A DNA stretch of 64,000 nt from Thamnidium elegans (taxonomy: Eukaryota; Mucoromycota; Mucoromycetes; Mucorales; Mucoraceae): positions 248,001-312,000 of the forward strand of contig JAIXMG010000006.1 of NCBI GenBank assembly GCA_025201345.1. The letters are read 5' to 3'. Each line of letters starts with the position of its first letter. Positions within the stretch are counted from its first letter, which is position 1. A program made the position numbers and the translations under genes. Shown here in pieces: positions 48,061 through 56,741 of the stretch. The notes under the pieces are model-generated. The model had not been told where the DNA came from, made no database searches, and saw only the letters and a program-made list of their open reading frames with translations.

Positions 48061-48461
48061 CACGCAAGCACACTGGCACTACGGATATCAAGAGCGCGAG
48101 ACAAAGACTTATTATTATAATTACTGCAAACGCGTATCGTTCTAAATTCGTCTATTGTAATAACAAGAAGATCACCTACTGCTTCTTTTTTTTAACGTCC
48201 TCCAAAATACACCAGTTACTCCAGCCTAAAGCCCTTTAAACTTACGGTGTCTTTACCAAACTCAATAGCGAAGTAAATGACAAAGCCAATTAAAAAGGGT
48301 AAAACATCGTTTATGACTATATTGATGAAACTATCCATATAACACGTAAAATAAAATAAAAATAATTTAAATAAAACTACGATAACTTGGTTAACAAACT
48401 TTCGCTCTCCTATATTTTGACTACATGAATACTATAATAATCGCTCTTCGCCACTCATATA

Positions 48462-48498
<37 letters not shown>

Positions 48499-48504
48499 TT
48501 ACCT
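48061..48504. other. Intergenic with a long A tract
   Basis: No gene recognised. A poly-A tract of about 34 bases at 48462-48495 borders the left arm of the large inverted repeat. Confidence 0.5.
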
Positions 48505-48895
48505 AAACTGGAAGTTGAAACCCCCCCCCCCCCCTCTTGTTTGAAGTGCAAACTTCACTTTTTTTTTGACGTAGCGAAATGAGCCTACGGGGTGGTAAGA
48601 TAGTACTTTCTCGTAATTGTGGGAATATTTGGAAACCAATCAAGTTTGATTGTTTGGAATAAACAGATACGGGTGACTTTAGTTTAAAAATATCAGTGTG
48701 TACTAGCCAACTTGACACATTTATGCATTAATTTAGGGGGTTTGTGACACAAGAAATACTTGAATTTTGCCCCCACTTTCCATTTCCGTATATATCCACA
48801 GTTAAAACAACTTAGTTATAATATAAAATAAATATATATATATATATATATATATGATTCCGTTATGGTAAGCACAAGCTTTCCCGAGAAGGGAC

Positions 48896-48940
<45 letters not shown>

Positions 48941-49016
48941 ATGTTTTTTATTTATTTTTAAAAATGTTTATTACAAGTACATTATCTACAGCAATAGTAA
49001 CAGAATATATCATGAC
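48505..49016. repeat. Left arm of ~510-bp inverted repeat (upstream region of gene D1)
   Basis: Inverted at 53279-53785. The arm begins near a C14 tract (48521-48534; G15 at 53762-53776 on the other arm), includes the 5' region of gene D and a poly-A tract (48901-48937), and ends inside D exon 1. A third, more diverged copy in direct orientation lies at about 51840-52310 upstream of D2. Confidence 0.85.
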
Positions 49017-49624
49017 TGAAAAAATTAGAAGCATATTCTTTTTTAGCCAGTTATGCTTTTATATTTTTGTTTTAATTGATAAAGGTTTCATTTCCTTTAT
49101 TGAAGAAGCCATTTCCATGGTTTTCCCAAAAGAAATGATACATTTCTTTGTTAAAATTAGTATGTCATACAGTCTACATATATCTATATAGTACAAATAT
49201 TAAATTAAATATATTCATAGATACAAATCATTTACGTATGAAGGAGCTTGAATTCAAGTTGGCCAACCGGGCAAAGCAACTTCGATATTACGTAAATGAA
49301 TGTGAAAAGCTGAAAAATGCTTTTGTAAAAATTAAAGAAAAGGAAAACGCCGTTGAAGGAGAATTGAACCTTGCAAAGTGTCGCCTTAAAAACTCCGACG
49401 ACACTGTCGAAGTTTTGTTAAAAGCTATTGATGACTTAAATGTCAAAAAAAATAGTTTGTATCAAGAAATGGCCAACTTGACGGCAGGTATGTTAGCTAT
49501 ACCTGCTAACCATGACAAGGATATGGCAAAAATGCTTCAAACCCATTTTTTTACAATTACAGAGTTAAAAAGAAAAAACTCTGCTCTTAAAGACAAAGTC
49601 AGCGATGACTTTGTCTTTGTATAA
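48964..49624 (+). CDS. Gene D1: membrane-anchored coiled-coil protein, 2 exons, 199 aa, unrecognised
   Basis: Exons are 48964-49159 and 49221-49624 (600 nt, phase-1 GT-AG intron). It starts MFITSTLSTAIVTEYIMTEK. A hydrophobic stretch at about residues 21-48 (SIFFFSQLCFYIFVLIDKGF) could be a membrane anchor. Exon 2 encodes a Lys/Glu-rich predicted coiled coil (MKELEFKLANRAKQLRYYVN, then KIKEKENAVEGELNLAKCRL) ending SDDFVFV. Gene D2 has the same two-exon layout, the same intron phase and the same hydrophobic-then-coiled-coil order despite low sequence identity, which supports both being real genes. No known family. The in-frame GGTATG at 49488 could be a cryptic donor. Confidence 0.65.
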
Positions 49625-49669
49625 ATAAATCTTTTTTTTTTTAAAATAAAATTTATATATTATATATTT

Positions 49670-49705
<36 letters not shown>

Positions 49706-49910
49706 TATAACTTTTTAATAGTTAAGTCGTATATAATAAGACATAATCTACTGAATAGTGTTTCTTTATATGTTTGATCATTATTGAAATAAGATACTGT
49801 AGTCAAGTTTACTAGAAACCTAGCTAAAAGCTCTACTAATAAATAAATAAAAAAAAATTGAACAAGACCCAGAGAGTATGTACTTTATTTTACTTTTCAT
49901 ATTATAAAAA
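49625..49910. other. D1 3' flank
   Basis: T tract of about 33 bases at 49671-49703. The segment about 49780-49890 (GATACTGTAGTCAAGTTTAC onwards) is homologous, inverted, to 53178-53272, which shows that the right-hand D copy lost its gene body. Confidence 0.7.
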
Positions 49911-50001
49911 ATGTTATCCTTAACCTTCATTGAACTCTTCTTTGGCTCGTCGTTCATCTCGCTGTTTAGCGACAGCACAACCTCCCTTTTTCCAGCCTGA
50001 C
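49911..50001 (+). pseudogene. Gene E1: solitary first exon of E with a nonsense codon
   Basis: Reads MLSLTFIELFFGSSFISLFS, then DSTTSLFPA, then TGA where E2 has TGT (Cys). The donor GTAAGT at 50002 is kept, but no second exon follows; retroelement-like debris is found instead. It is 91 nt long to the donor, the same as exon 1 of E2 and E3. Confidence 0.7.
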
Positions 50002-50111
50002 GTAAGTAATTTTTTTTTTTTTTTAATCGATTAGGATTAAAAATTTTGCAGTTGTAGCATATGAATACATTTTTCACCTTTACTTTCAGACTTTTGTAAT
50101 GTTATTCCGTT

Positions 50112-50255
50112 ATGATTGTTTACGTCGATGACATAGTCATTCACTTCCACTCATTATATTTATTTCAACTAGTCAGCGCTGTCAAGATATGTATATATTT
50201 GCATAACGCAGGAAGTTTGTTTTTACCGACTTTCTGGTTCCATGTATACATTGTT
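50112..50255 (+). pseudogene. Reverse-transcriptase fragment (YVDD box)
   Basis: A short open segment reads MIVYVDDIVIHFHS, followed by LVSAVKICIYLHNAG. This matches the catalytic palm motif of retrotransposon reverse transcriptases (VYVDDI) and the following helix (HxxLVxxVxxxLxxAGL). Nothing else of a retroelement is readable around it, so it is a small relic. It occupies the place where E1 exon 2 would be expected. Confidence 0.45.
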
Positions 50256-51007
50256 ATATTAGTATTCCTAACAAACATAACAAAAAATAACCCTTTATAA
50301 ATGTCGTATTTGAGGATAATATTTATATTATATCATTACGAGAGAGTAATAAAGGAATCAAAGTAATATATAGATAAAATCATGTTTGTATACTACTTGT
50401 AAGCTTGCTTTAATTTTATTGGTGGATTGTTATCTTGGGAATCGTGTGAGAGAAAAAAAGGACACTTTAGTTTGATCGTACCGATCACTTGGGTTCTTAT
50501 ATTGCGTTGATAGAAGATAACATGTAACACGTAACATGTAACATATCGATATATTGATTTAACTATTAGCTGTGTATATAACCACGCCTACTTCTCTCTC
50601 TTTTATCAGTAGACGAAACGGCTTGTTTTTTAACTTATTATCTTTATCATAGATCTAAGGTTTGATGAAGAATGACGCCAGCTATCATGTGAATCGTGCA
50701 TGGAAAACTACACCCTTTTCTCTTATCGATTTAACACGCCAACCTTTTTTTTGATTTACTTAAAAACGGAAGGCAGCCGGGGGGGTATTTTAATAAAGGA
50801 TAGTGCCAACATTGTAAACAACTACATATAGTACTGAACATTATATCTAACTGAAGTTTACTTCAAATAATTATAATATAACTACATCTATAGCTAGAAA
50901 CAAACATGCGTATGATTAAGATAGGTATACTTGTAAACTTTTAAATAATAATAAATAAAAAAGAACCTCAAGATTTTTTTTTTTAAAATTTTTTTTTTTA
51001 TTTTATT
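50256..51007. other. AT-rich intergenic region
   Basis: No gene seen. A partial tandem repeat of ATGTAACACGTAACATGTAAC type lies at 50520-50545. Confidence 0.5.
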
Positions 51008-51637
51008 TTAATAACGAGCCATTCGATTGCCTATTATATAGACAATCGTCAGGCTCGTTATGAACAACATCATTTCGTTGTCAGGGTAAAAAAACCCTGA
51101 CTGATGTTCTTGTGACAACTCTTTTGCTGTTGAAGCAAAAGAGTTAGTTGGCTTCCCACCAGTGTTACAGGCTGATGGAAGCGTGGAGGGAGGAGAAGAA
51201 AGGGAAAGAGGCGGGCAAGAAGGCAAAGGACAGACTGGAAGAGGGCGAGAAGAGACAGGACAGAAAGGTTGAGGAGGAGGAGGAGCAACCATCAACCCTT
51301 TTGGCTCTTCTGCCAAAAGACAAACACCGTGAGGGAGTGCTTCTTTTAACAAATCCCTCGGAGAGAGGGATTTACAAACCTCCACAAGGAAGGTTTTTTG
51401 CCAACCTTGGCCAGAGGCGACGGTTGGCACAAAAGTGCAATAACTTTTAGTGTCCCAGAAGGACGAACCAGCTAGAAAATAAATAATAAAGAGTTCAAGA
51501 TTATTATTTATTTTTAAATGAAAAAAAAAAAAAAAAAGTTACTTACGACAGGCTGGAAAAAGAGAGGTTGTTCTGTCGCTAAACAGCGAGATGAAGGACG
51601 AGCCAAAGAAAAGTGCAATGAAGGTCAAAGGTAACAT
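51008..51637 (-). CDS. Gene E2: secreted or membrane Cys/Pro-rich protein, 2 exons, 184 aa, unrecognised
   Basis: Minus-strand exons are 51637-51547 and 51471-51008 (555 nt, GT-AG, phase 1). Exon 1 is almost exactly a signal peptide (MLPLTFIALFFGSSFISLFS). The mature part reads PACPGSSFWDTKSYCTFVPT, a region with VEVCKSLSPRDLLKEALPHG, then a Pro/Cys/Ser-rich stretch (PLPVCPLPSCPPLSLSSPPS) and SACNTGGKPTNSFASTAKEL. It ends with a hydrophobic segment MMLFITSLTIVYIIGN and a short RMARY tail, fitting a type I membrane protein. It is the only intact E copy of three. Exon 2 is almost tiled with perfect DNA hairpins. It diverges from D2. No family recognised. Confidence 0.6.
51011..51061. repeat. 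Terminal hairpin at the end of the E2 coding region
   Basis: ATAACGAGCC and CGATTG pair with CAATCG and GGCTCGTTAT around a short AT loop. The same hairpin ends the E3 copy at 54491-54541. Homology between the copies stops here, directly beside the E2 stop codon. Confidence 0.85.
51080..51145. repeat. Two adjacent hairpins inside E2 exon 2
   Basis: GTCAGGG/CCCTGAC (51080-51101) with an A-rich loop. Then AACTCTTTTGCT/AGCAAAAGAGTT (51117-51145), a perfect 12-bp stem with the 5-nt loop GTTGA on the plus strand. In E3 the loop of the second hairpin is the exact reverse complement. Confidence 0.9.
51298..51373. repeat. Two further hairpins inside E2 exon 2
   Basis: CTTTTGGC/GCCAAAAG (51298-51319, 6-nt loop) and AAATCCCTC/GAGGGATTT (51351-51373, 5-nt loop). 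Both are perfect stems, and both are conserved in E3. Confidence 0.9.
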
Positions 51638-52412
51638 TCTTTATAATATGAAAAGTAAAGAAAAAAAAATGAAAGCAAGTAGAAAAAAAAAAGTCTTATA
51701 CCAAAAAAAAAAACAAAAAAAAATTGGAATGACCTCATCACGAAATTTTTTCTGTTTACTTTGGTAATGTAGCAAATAACTTACATAAATATATATACAT
51801 TTGCCATATAGTTTATGGTAGACGTGGTATTTACTCTAAAAATCAACCCCCCTCTTTCTTTTTTTTTGACATGAGTTTTATCTGTAGCCAATAGACTTTA
51901 AAGAGGGGAAGGGAGTAGCGAAATAATCCTACTGGGTGCTAAGATAGGTAACTGTTTGGCTGTAAACAAATTCTTCTGTAAAAAAATTGTAGGAGAATCT
52001 AGATCATTATAAATTATCTCAAAGGGAACAACCAATGATTAAGAATAAATAAATAAAAACTGGTTTTTTCTTTATATTTTTATTACAGTGGGAATATTTG
52101 GATACCAAATTTGATTAGTATAAAAATATCAGTGTTTACTACGGCTATTTTTTTTTTTTTGACTTCTGTTATCTTTATTTGAACGAACTTTCTTCATATA
52201 TGCATTAATTCCGGAAGTTTGTGAAACAAGATAAAATCAAACTCTACTCCTTACTTTCCATTTCCACAGTTAAAACGACTTATGACATATATGTATATAA
52301 ACACTATGGGAACAGCGAAATAACCTCATTAGTTAACAAGATGACGAAATATTAATTTATAAAATACGAATTTTACGCCACTTACAAAAAACAGTCGTAG
52401 TGTATATAACTA

Positions 52413-52446
<34 letters not shown>

Positions 52447-52492
52447 TATTTCTTTCTTTTAGTTATTCAATTTAATTATCAAGTTTCCAATA
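51638..52492. promoter_or_regulatory. Shared divergent upstream region of E2 and D2
   Basis: 855 bp between the two start codons. The E-proximal part (an ATGAGGTCATTCC-type block when read on the minus strand, about 51728-51740) recurs upstream of E3. The D-proximal part (about 51840-52310, with GTGGGAATATTTGGAxACCAA and TTTCCATTTCCACAGTTAAAAC) recurs upstream of D1 and D3. A T tract of about 30 bases precedes D2. Conservation in all copies suggests it is the promoter. Confidence 0.6.
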
Positions 52493-53113
52493 ATGTCTTT
52501 TATTAACGAAATGCCAACAGAAACCATGCTTGAATATATAGCATCTGAAAAAATGAGAACATGTTTTTTTCTTTTACAAACATGTTTCTTCATTTTTGTT
52601 TTAAAAGAAAAGAGATTTTTTGCCCTTGTTTTAAAAACCATTAAAATGGTTTGTTTCAAATTTGGTAAGTAATTGAAGATACACCGATATATATTACGCG
52701 TTATACTAAAAAAACATTGTCTAGAGGAATGCAGTTCGCGCATTGAAGAACTCGAGAAGGTTTTGATAGAAACAGAAATGTTTCTTCAAACCTTCACCAA
52801 CGAGTATCAGAAAATGCACACTGCAATCCTCAACAGCCCACACAGGGTATATACGTTGGAGACTGACGTGGAGCTCGCAAGAGGCGATATAAAAATCACT
52901 GATAATTATATCAGTGATTTGTCAAAAGAACACTCAAAGCTGAAAGCTGAAACAAGCAGTTTGTATAAAGACATCGATAGTTTGAAGGCGATCAAGCTAT
53001 CGATGGAAGAAAAGAATGCCGAGGAGAAGACTAAAATTGCCAAGCGCAATTTTGTAACAATTAATAAATTAAAAGAAGAAAACGCAAAGCTCAGAAAGTA
53101 CGCAGAATCTTAA
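52493..53113 (+). CDS. Gene D2: membrane-anchored coiled-coil protein, 2 exons, 186 aa, unrecognised
   Basis: Exons are 52493-52664 and 52725-53113 (561 nt, phase-1 GT-AG intron as in D1). It starts MSFINEMPTETMLEYIASEK. A hydrophobic stretch (CFFLLQTCFFIFVL) and a second one (FFALVLKTIKMVCF) follow. Exon 2 is a predicted coiled coil (EECSSRIEELEKVLIETEMF, SKEHSKLKAETSSLYKDIDS) ending KEENAKLRKYAES. It aligns with D1 in layout (EYIxxEKxR, SLYxD/E, FFTITELKRKNSAL against FVTINKLKEENAKL). Intact. No known family; a role in a membrane-tethered complex is only a guess. Confidence 0.65.
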
Positions 53114-53267
53114 GTCAACCACGACTTTAAGTTTGTTTAGCTTCTTTTGTAAAATAAATTCATTTTTGTATCAAATAAAGTACATATCCTCTTGGTCTTG
53201 TTCAATTTTTTTATATTTTTTTTTAGTAAAGCTTTTAGTTAGGTTTCTAGTAAACTTGACTACAGTA
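53114..53267. other. D2 3' flank meeting the D3 3' flank
   Basis: Convergent 3' ends. The stretch from about 53178 is the inverted copy of the D1 3' flank (49780-49890). Confidence 0.6.
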
Positions 53268-53330
53268 TCATAGTTCAATCATGATATACTCTGTTACTAT
53301 TGCTATAGATAATGTACTTGTAATAAACAT
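53268..53330 (-). pseudogene. Gene D3: truncated D copy
   Basis: On the minus strand only the first 18 codons of a D1-like gene remain (MFITSTLSIAIVTEYIMI), followed by two extra codons and a stop. Compared with D1, about 765 bp (roughly 49016-49780: rest of exon 1, intron, exon 2, 3' UTR start) are deleted in one step. Its 5' region is intact and near-identical to that of D1. Confidence 0.75.
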
Positions 53331-53353
53331 TTTTAAAAATAAATAAAAAACAT

Positions 53354-53396
<43 letters not shown>

Positions 53397-53785
53397 GTCC
53401 CTTCTCGGGAAAGCTTGTGCTTACCATAACGGAATCATATATATATATATATATATATATATTTATTTTATATCATAACTAAGTTGTTTTAACTGTGGAT
53501 ATATAAGGAAATGGAAAGTGGGGGTAAGTTGGTTAGTATACACTGATATTTTTAGACTAAAGTCACCCGTATCTGTTTACTCCAAATAATTAAACTTGAT
53601 TGGTTTCCAAATATTCCCACAGTTACAAGAAAGTACTATCTTACCACCCCGTAGGTTCATTTCGCTACTCCCTTCGCCTCTTTAAAAACTATTAGTTATA
53701 GAATAAAACTCACGTCAAAAAAAGAAAAAATAAAGGGAAGTATGTACGTCAAACTAGAGGAGGGGGGGGGGGGGGGTTTGAAGTA
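53279..53785. repeat. Right arm of ~510-bp inverted repeat
   Basis: Inverse of 48505-49016, including the T tract (53357-53392), the AT dinucleotide run (53437-53462) and the G15 tract (53762-53776). It forms the upstream region of D3. Together the arms make a 5.3-kb inverted structure around D1-E1-E2-D2. Confidence 0.85.
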
Positions 53786-53937
53786 AATACAAGTCATTTT
53801 AAAAGATGGACATATGTGGTCAAGTTCAAAAAAAAAAAAAAAAAATTGTGTAAACAAAATTTATTCATATGAGGTCATTCCTAATTTTTTTTTGGTATAC
53901 AAGACTTTTTTCTATTCGTTACATATTATAAACAACA

Positions 53938-54034
53938 ATACTAGCTATAAGCGCCATCGCCCTCTTCCTAGACTCGTCCTTTTTATCTCTGTTCAGTAAC
54001 GGCACGACCTCTGTTCTCCTAGCCTGTCGTAAGT

Positions 54035-54075
<41 letters not shown>

Positions 54076-54432
54076 ATTTAAAATAAATAGTAATCTTGAC
54101 CTCTTTATTATTTTCTAGCCGGTCCACCCTTTTGGGACACAGAAAGCTACTGCGCTTTTGTCCCAACTGTCGTCTCGCACCACGCTTGGCGAAAAGACTT
54201 TGTTACAAAGGTTTGTAAATCCCTCTCTCCGAGGGATTTGTTAAAAGAAGTACTCCCTCCTAGTGTTTGTCTTTTGGCAGAAGAGCCAAAAGTGTTGATG
54301 GTTACTTTTCTCCCAGTCTGTCCTTTGCCTTCTTGCCCGCCTCTTTCCTCTTCTTCTCCTCCCTCCCCGCTTCCATCAGTCTGTAACACTGGTTGGAAGC
54401 CAACTAACTTTTTTGCTGTTGAAGCAAAATAG
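53938..54432 (+). pseudogene. Gene E3: E copy without start codon and with early stop
   Basis: Exon 1, 53938-54028 (91 nt as in E2), begins ATA instead of ATG (ILAISAIALFLDSSFLSLFS). Exon 2, 54119-54432, reads GPPFWDTESYCAFVPTVVSH, then SPRDLLKEVLPPSVCLLAEE, then PVCPLPSCPPLSSSSPPSPL, and stops at NFFAVEAK-TAG. Downstream DNA still matches E2 to the terminal hairpin, but with 8 instead of 7 T in the GTCAGGG hairpin loop. It diverges from D3 as E2 does from D2. Splice sites are kept, so decay is recent. Confidence 0.75.
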
Positions 54433-54490
54433 TTGTCACAAGAACATCAGTCAGGGTTTTTTTTACCCTGACAACGAAATGATGTTGTTC

Positions 54491-54541
54491 ATAACGAGCC
54501 TGACGATTGTCTATATAATAAACAATCGAATGGCTCGTTAT
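54491..54541. repeat. Terminal hairpin at the end of the E3 copy
   Basis: Counterpart of 51011-51061; marks the right end of the duplicated D/E region. Confidence 0.85.
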
Positions 54542-54630
54542 TATAATTATTTTACACTGTACTACTTTTTATGCTATTATTTTTAAAAAAATAATAGCTA
54601 CGGTCATCACCTTTAAATCCACTAGAACTA

Positions 54631-55290
54631 TCAGTCTCTTAGTAACGTGATCACCATGATCGCTTTTAAATTATCTCTTCTCGTTGCAACTACTTTACTT
54701 GGTTCGGTAACATAGCCAGCATGAGACTTGATACGAGCTTTATTGACGTTATTAGGATCATCTTCGAGACCGAAGCAGGAAATTTCACTTGTATAGGAGT
54801 TGCGGTGTTGAAGAGCAGCAAAATATTGCATTTGTTTTGAAAGTCCATTATTACATCTTGGTACTATGATATATGGCTTTGAATAGTAGTAGATGATTCA
54901 ATTATATACTTGACTAAAAATGTATATTATTGTCATGTCCTGTGGTATTACAGACTCTTCAACATGACGACTTGAGTGCATGCGAAGATCATTACTTTCT
55001 GATCGATTTAACAAACGAATCAAATACGGTAACAATATTACGTTATTGTTTTCATTAGGGGTATCAGCGCTTCGGATAGTCTTAATGCCGTGATATTTCA
55101 AGAAAAAGTCTGTGCTCTTTAAACTTTCATTAAAGCTATGTTCGTAATTTTAACAGCTAAAAGTAACTTTTACCAAAAGGTACCACCATTATTTCCGTTT
55201 ATAAATTTTGGTTCCTTGTCCAAGTTCGTAAAATACAACGAATTCGTCTGGGAATAATCTGCGTATTACAGATACTTTTAAAACAGTGCT
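54631..55290 (-). pseudogene. Decayed mucoralean-type gene
   Basis: Minus-strand fragments in order: RRLFPDEFVVFYELGQGTKI (about 55290-55190), then after stops TDFFLKYHGIKTIRSADTPN and NNVILLPYLIRLLNRSESND (to 54898), then a changed frame PYIIVPRCNNGLSKQMQYFA, LQHRNSYTSEISCFGLEDDP and KAIMVITLLRD, stop at 54631. The fragments look like one multi-exon gene with stop codons and frame changes. I believe similar text recurs in mucoralean genomes but cannot name the family. Confidence 0.45.
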
Positions 55291-55549
55291 AGTTATATGG
55301 CCATTTACTGATTAATTACCTTCTTTTGATTTCCCTTATCTAAGGGAGTACGTGTCATTCGCTTCGCTTTACATAAAAATATATAAGGTTAATGAAAGCT
55401 AAACGCATACTTTCTTATATAACTTACTAGAATAATCCGACCCCTCTGCAGAAGATAGACGTTTTTTTTTTTTTCATTTAATCGAGTTTTATGAGGTAGT
55501 TAAAAAAAAATATGCATTAAGAATGCCTAAATTAGGACTAACGCTTGTT

Positions 55550-55622
55550 GGACCACGCGGTGTGTACATAGGGTGTCTCGGATCGAGCATCCTATTGCGA
55601 AAAATAACTACGTGCACTCCCG
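55550..55622. repeat. MITE-like element copy 1 (degenerate)
   Basis: Inverse of 56396-56480. It retains GGACCACG at one end and GTGTGTACATAGGGTGTCT inside. The other end has lost the CCGTGGTCCG terminus. Confidence 0.7.
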
Positions 55623-55816
55623 TTTTCAAATAAAACTAACATTAGAGTTGTTTGTTCTTTTTGTTATTTTATATTACTTATACACACCATAAAATATTTA
55701 AAACCATTTTTTATGTCTCGCATTCATACTATACTTCGTATTTTATTATCTTTCTCTGAAAATATAAAGGAAATAAGGTAGATAAAATATAGTTTATTAA
55801 GAGAAAAAAAAAGTTA

Positions 55817-56320
55817 TTATTCTTCATCGGAAGATTCGATTACAACAAGCTCGTCTTTTTCTGCGTCAAAAGGCTTATCTTCTGTATGTTTGGGAAATTG
55901 CCAAAAAAGATTCCATGTCAATTTAAACAACGTAGCATAGGATCCGTCTACGTGGAAGTACATATGGTTAACAGAAGGATATGACATACGCCTATGGCCG
56001 AACTCGACAGTCAACCAGAGTGCATTTTTTATATTTTGAAGGTGGTATGACCGTATTTTTACTTTTGGTTTTACAGAAACCTTAAGTGAGTGGTTCATAA
56101 AGATGTCTTTTATTCCCGATGTCGAAATATGTACATATAGGTATGCTGTAAGTATCCGCAACAACTTGAACACAGTCAGGATAGTTAAACCAAATAGACA
56201 TGATCGTTCTTCTATACTCATACATATCTAATTTGATGCTCCTTTCTAGGCTGACAACGTCGAAATCAAAATCTTTACATACATGTTCTTGTTGGATTCA
56301 CATTCTACGAGCATATCTTT
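55817..56320 (-). pseudogene. Remnant possibly of an OTU-protease-like mobile-element gene
   Basis: Minus strand: EYRRTIMSIWFNYPDCVQVV, then DTYSIPICTYFDIGNKRHLY in one frame, and after a frame change SVKPKVKIRSYHLQNIKNAL, TVEFGHRRMSYPSVNHMYFH, ending KDELVVIESSDEE (stop at 55817). The order WF..PDC.Q..ADT...PI, then LWLTVE, then Y.S.NHMYFH recalls OTU-like protease domains carried by some mucoralean mobile elements. The usual catalytic HW is not visible. Low confidence in the family. Confidence 0.35.
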
Positions 56321-56395
56321 CTTTACATCCCTATACCTATCTTCATTGAGCTTTTAAACATTTGTTTTGACGCAGTTCAGGAACCAAAACTTTCT

Positions 56396-56480
56396 CGGAC
56401 CACGGGAGTGCACGTAGTTATTTTTTCGCAACACAGGGCGCTCGATCCAAGACACCCTATGTACACACCGCCGTGGTCCG
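56396..56480. repeat. MITE-like element copy 2, 85 bp with perfect 10-bp inverted ends
   Basis: Starts CGGACCACGG and ends CCGTGGTCCG. The interior includes AGTGCACGTAGTTATTTTTT and GACACCCTATGTACACAC. The copy at 55550-55622 is in the opposite orientation. Confidence 0.8.
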
Positions 56481-56741
56481 AATGATTTGCGCCGTGGCCC
56501 CTAAGAAAACCGATAAATAAAATGAAGTCCTTTTCCCCATATTTATTTTCAAAACCTTAATTTCTCCTAGAACGTTTGAAGTTGGTTATTATAATCAAGA
56601 AAATAGGTACGAAAAGTCCCAATACAACTACAATTAAGACGACGTCACAACAATTTTTTTTAATTCTTGTATTCGCACTTTTTTTTTTTGTACAAATATC
56701 TTTTTCTTTTTCTCTTTTTCTTTTTTCAAAAAGTAAACAAT
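56481..56741. other. Promoter region of the DSN1-like gene
   Basis: AT-rich. A pyrimidine-rich stretch (56684-56727) leads to the start codon context AACAATATG. Confidence 0.4.

Noticed and set aside
48503..48718. Minus-strand frame in the left inverted arm
   Set aside because: Lies in the conserved upstream region of gene D and is not open in the other copies; includes a poly-Gly run from the C tract.
51148..51450. 100-codon plus-strand frame rich in Glu/Lys/Arg
   Set aside because: Antisense to E2 exon 2. The minus strand has the signal-peptide exon, conserved splice sites and matching E3 reading, so the Lys/Glu-rich frame is taken as a shadow of the Pro/Ser-rich one.
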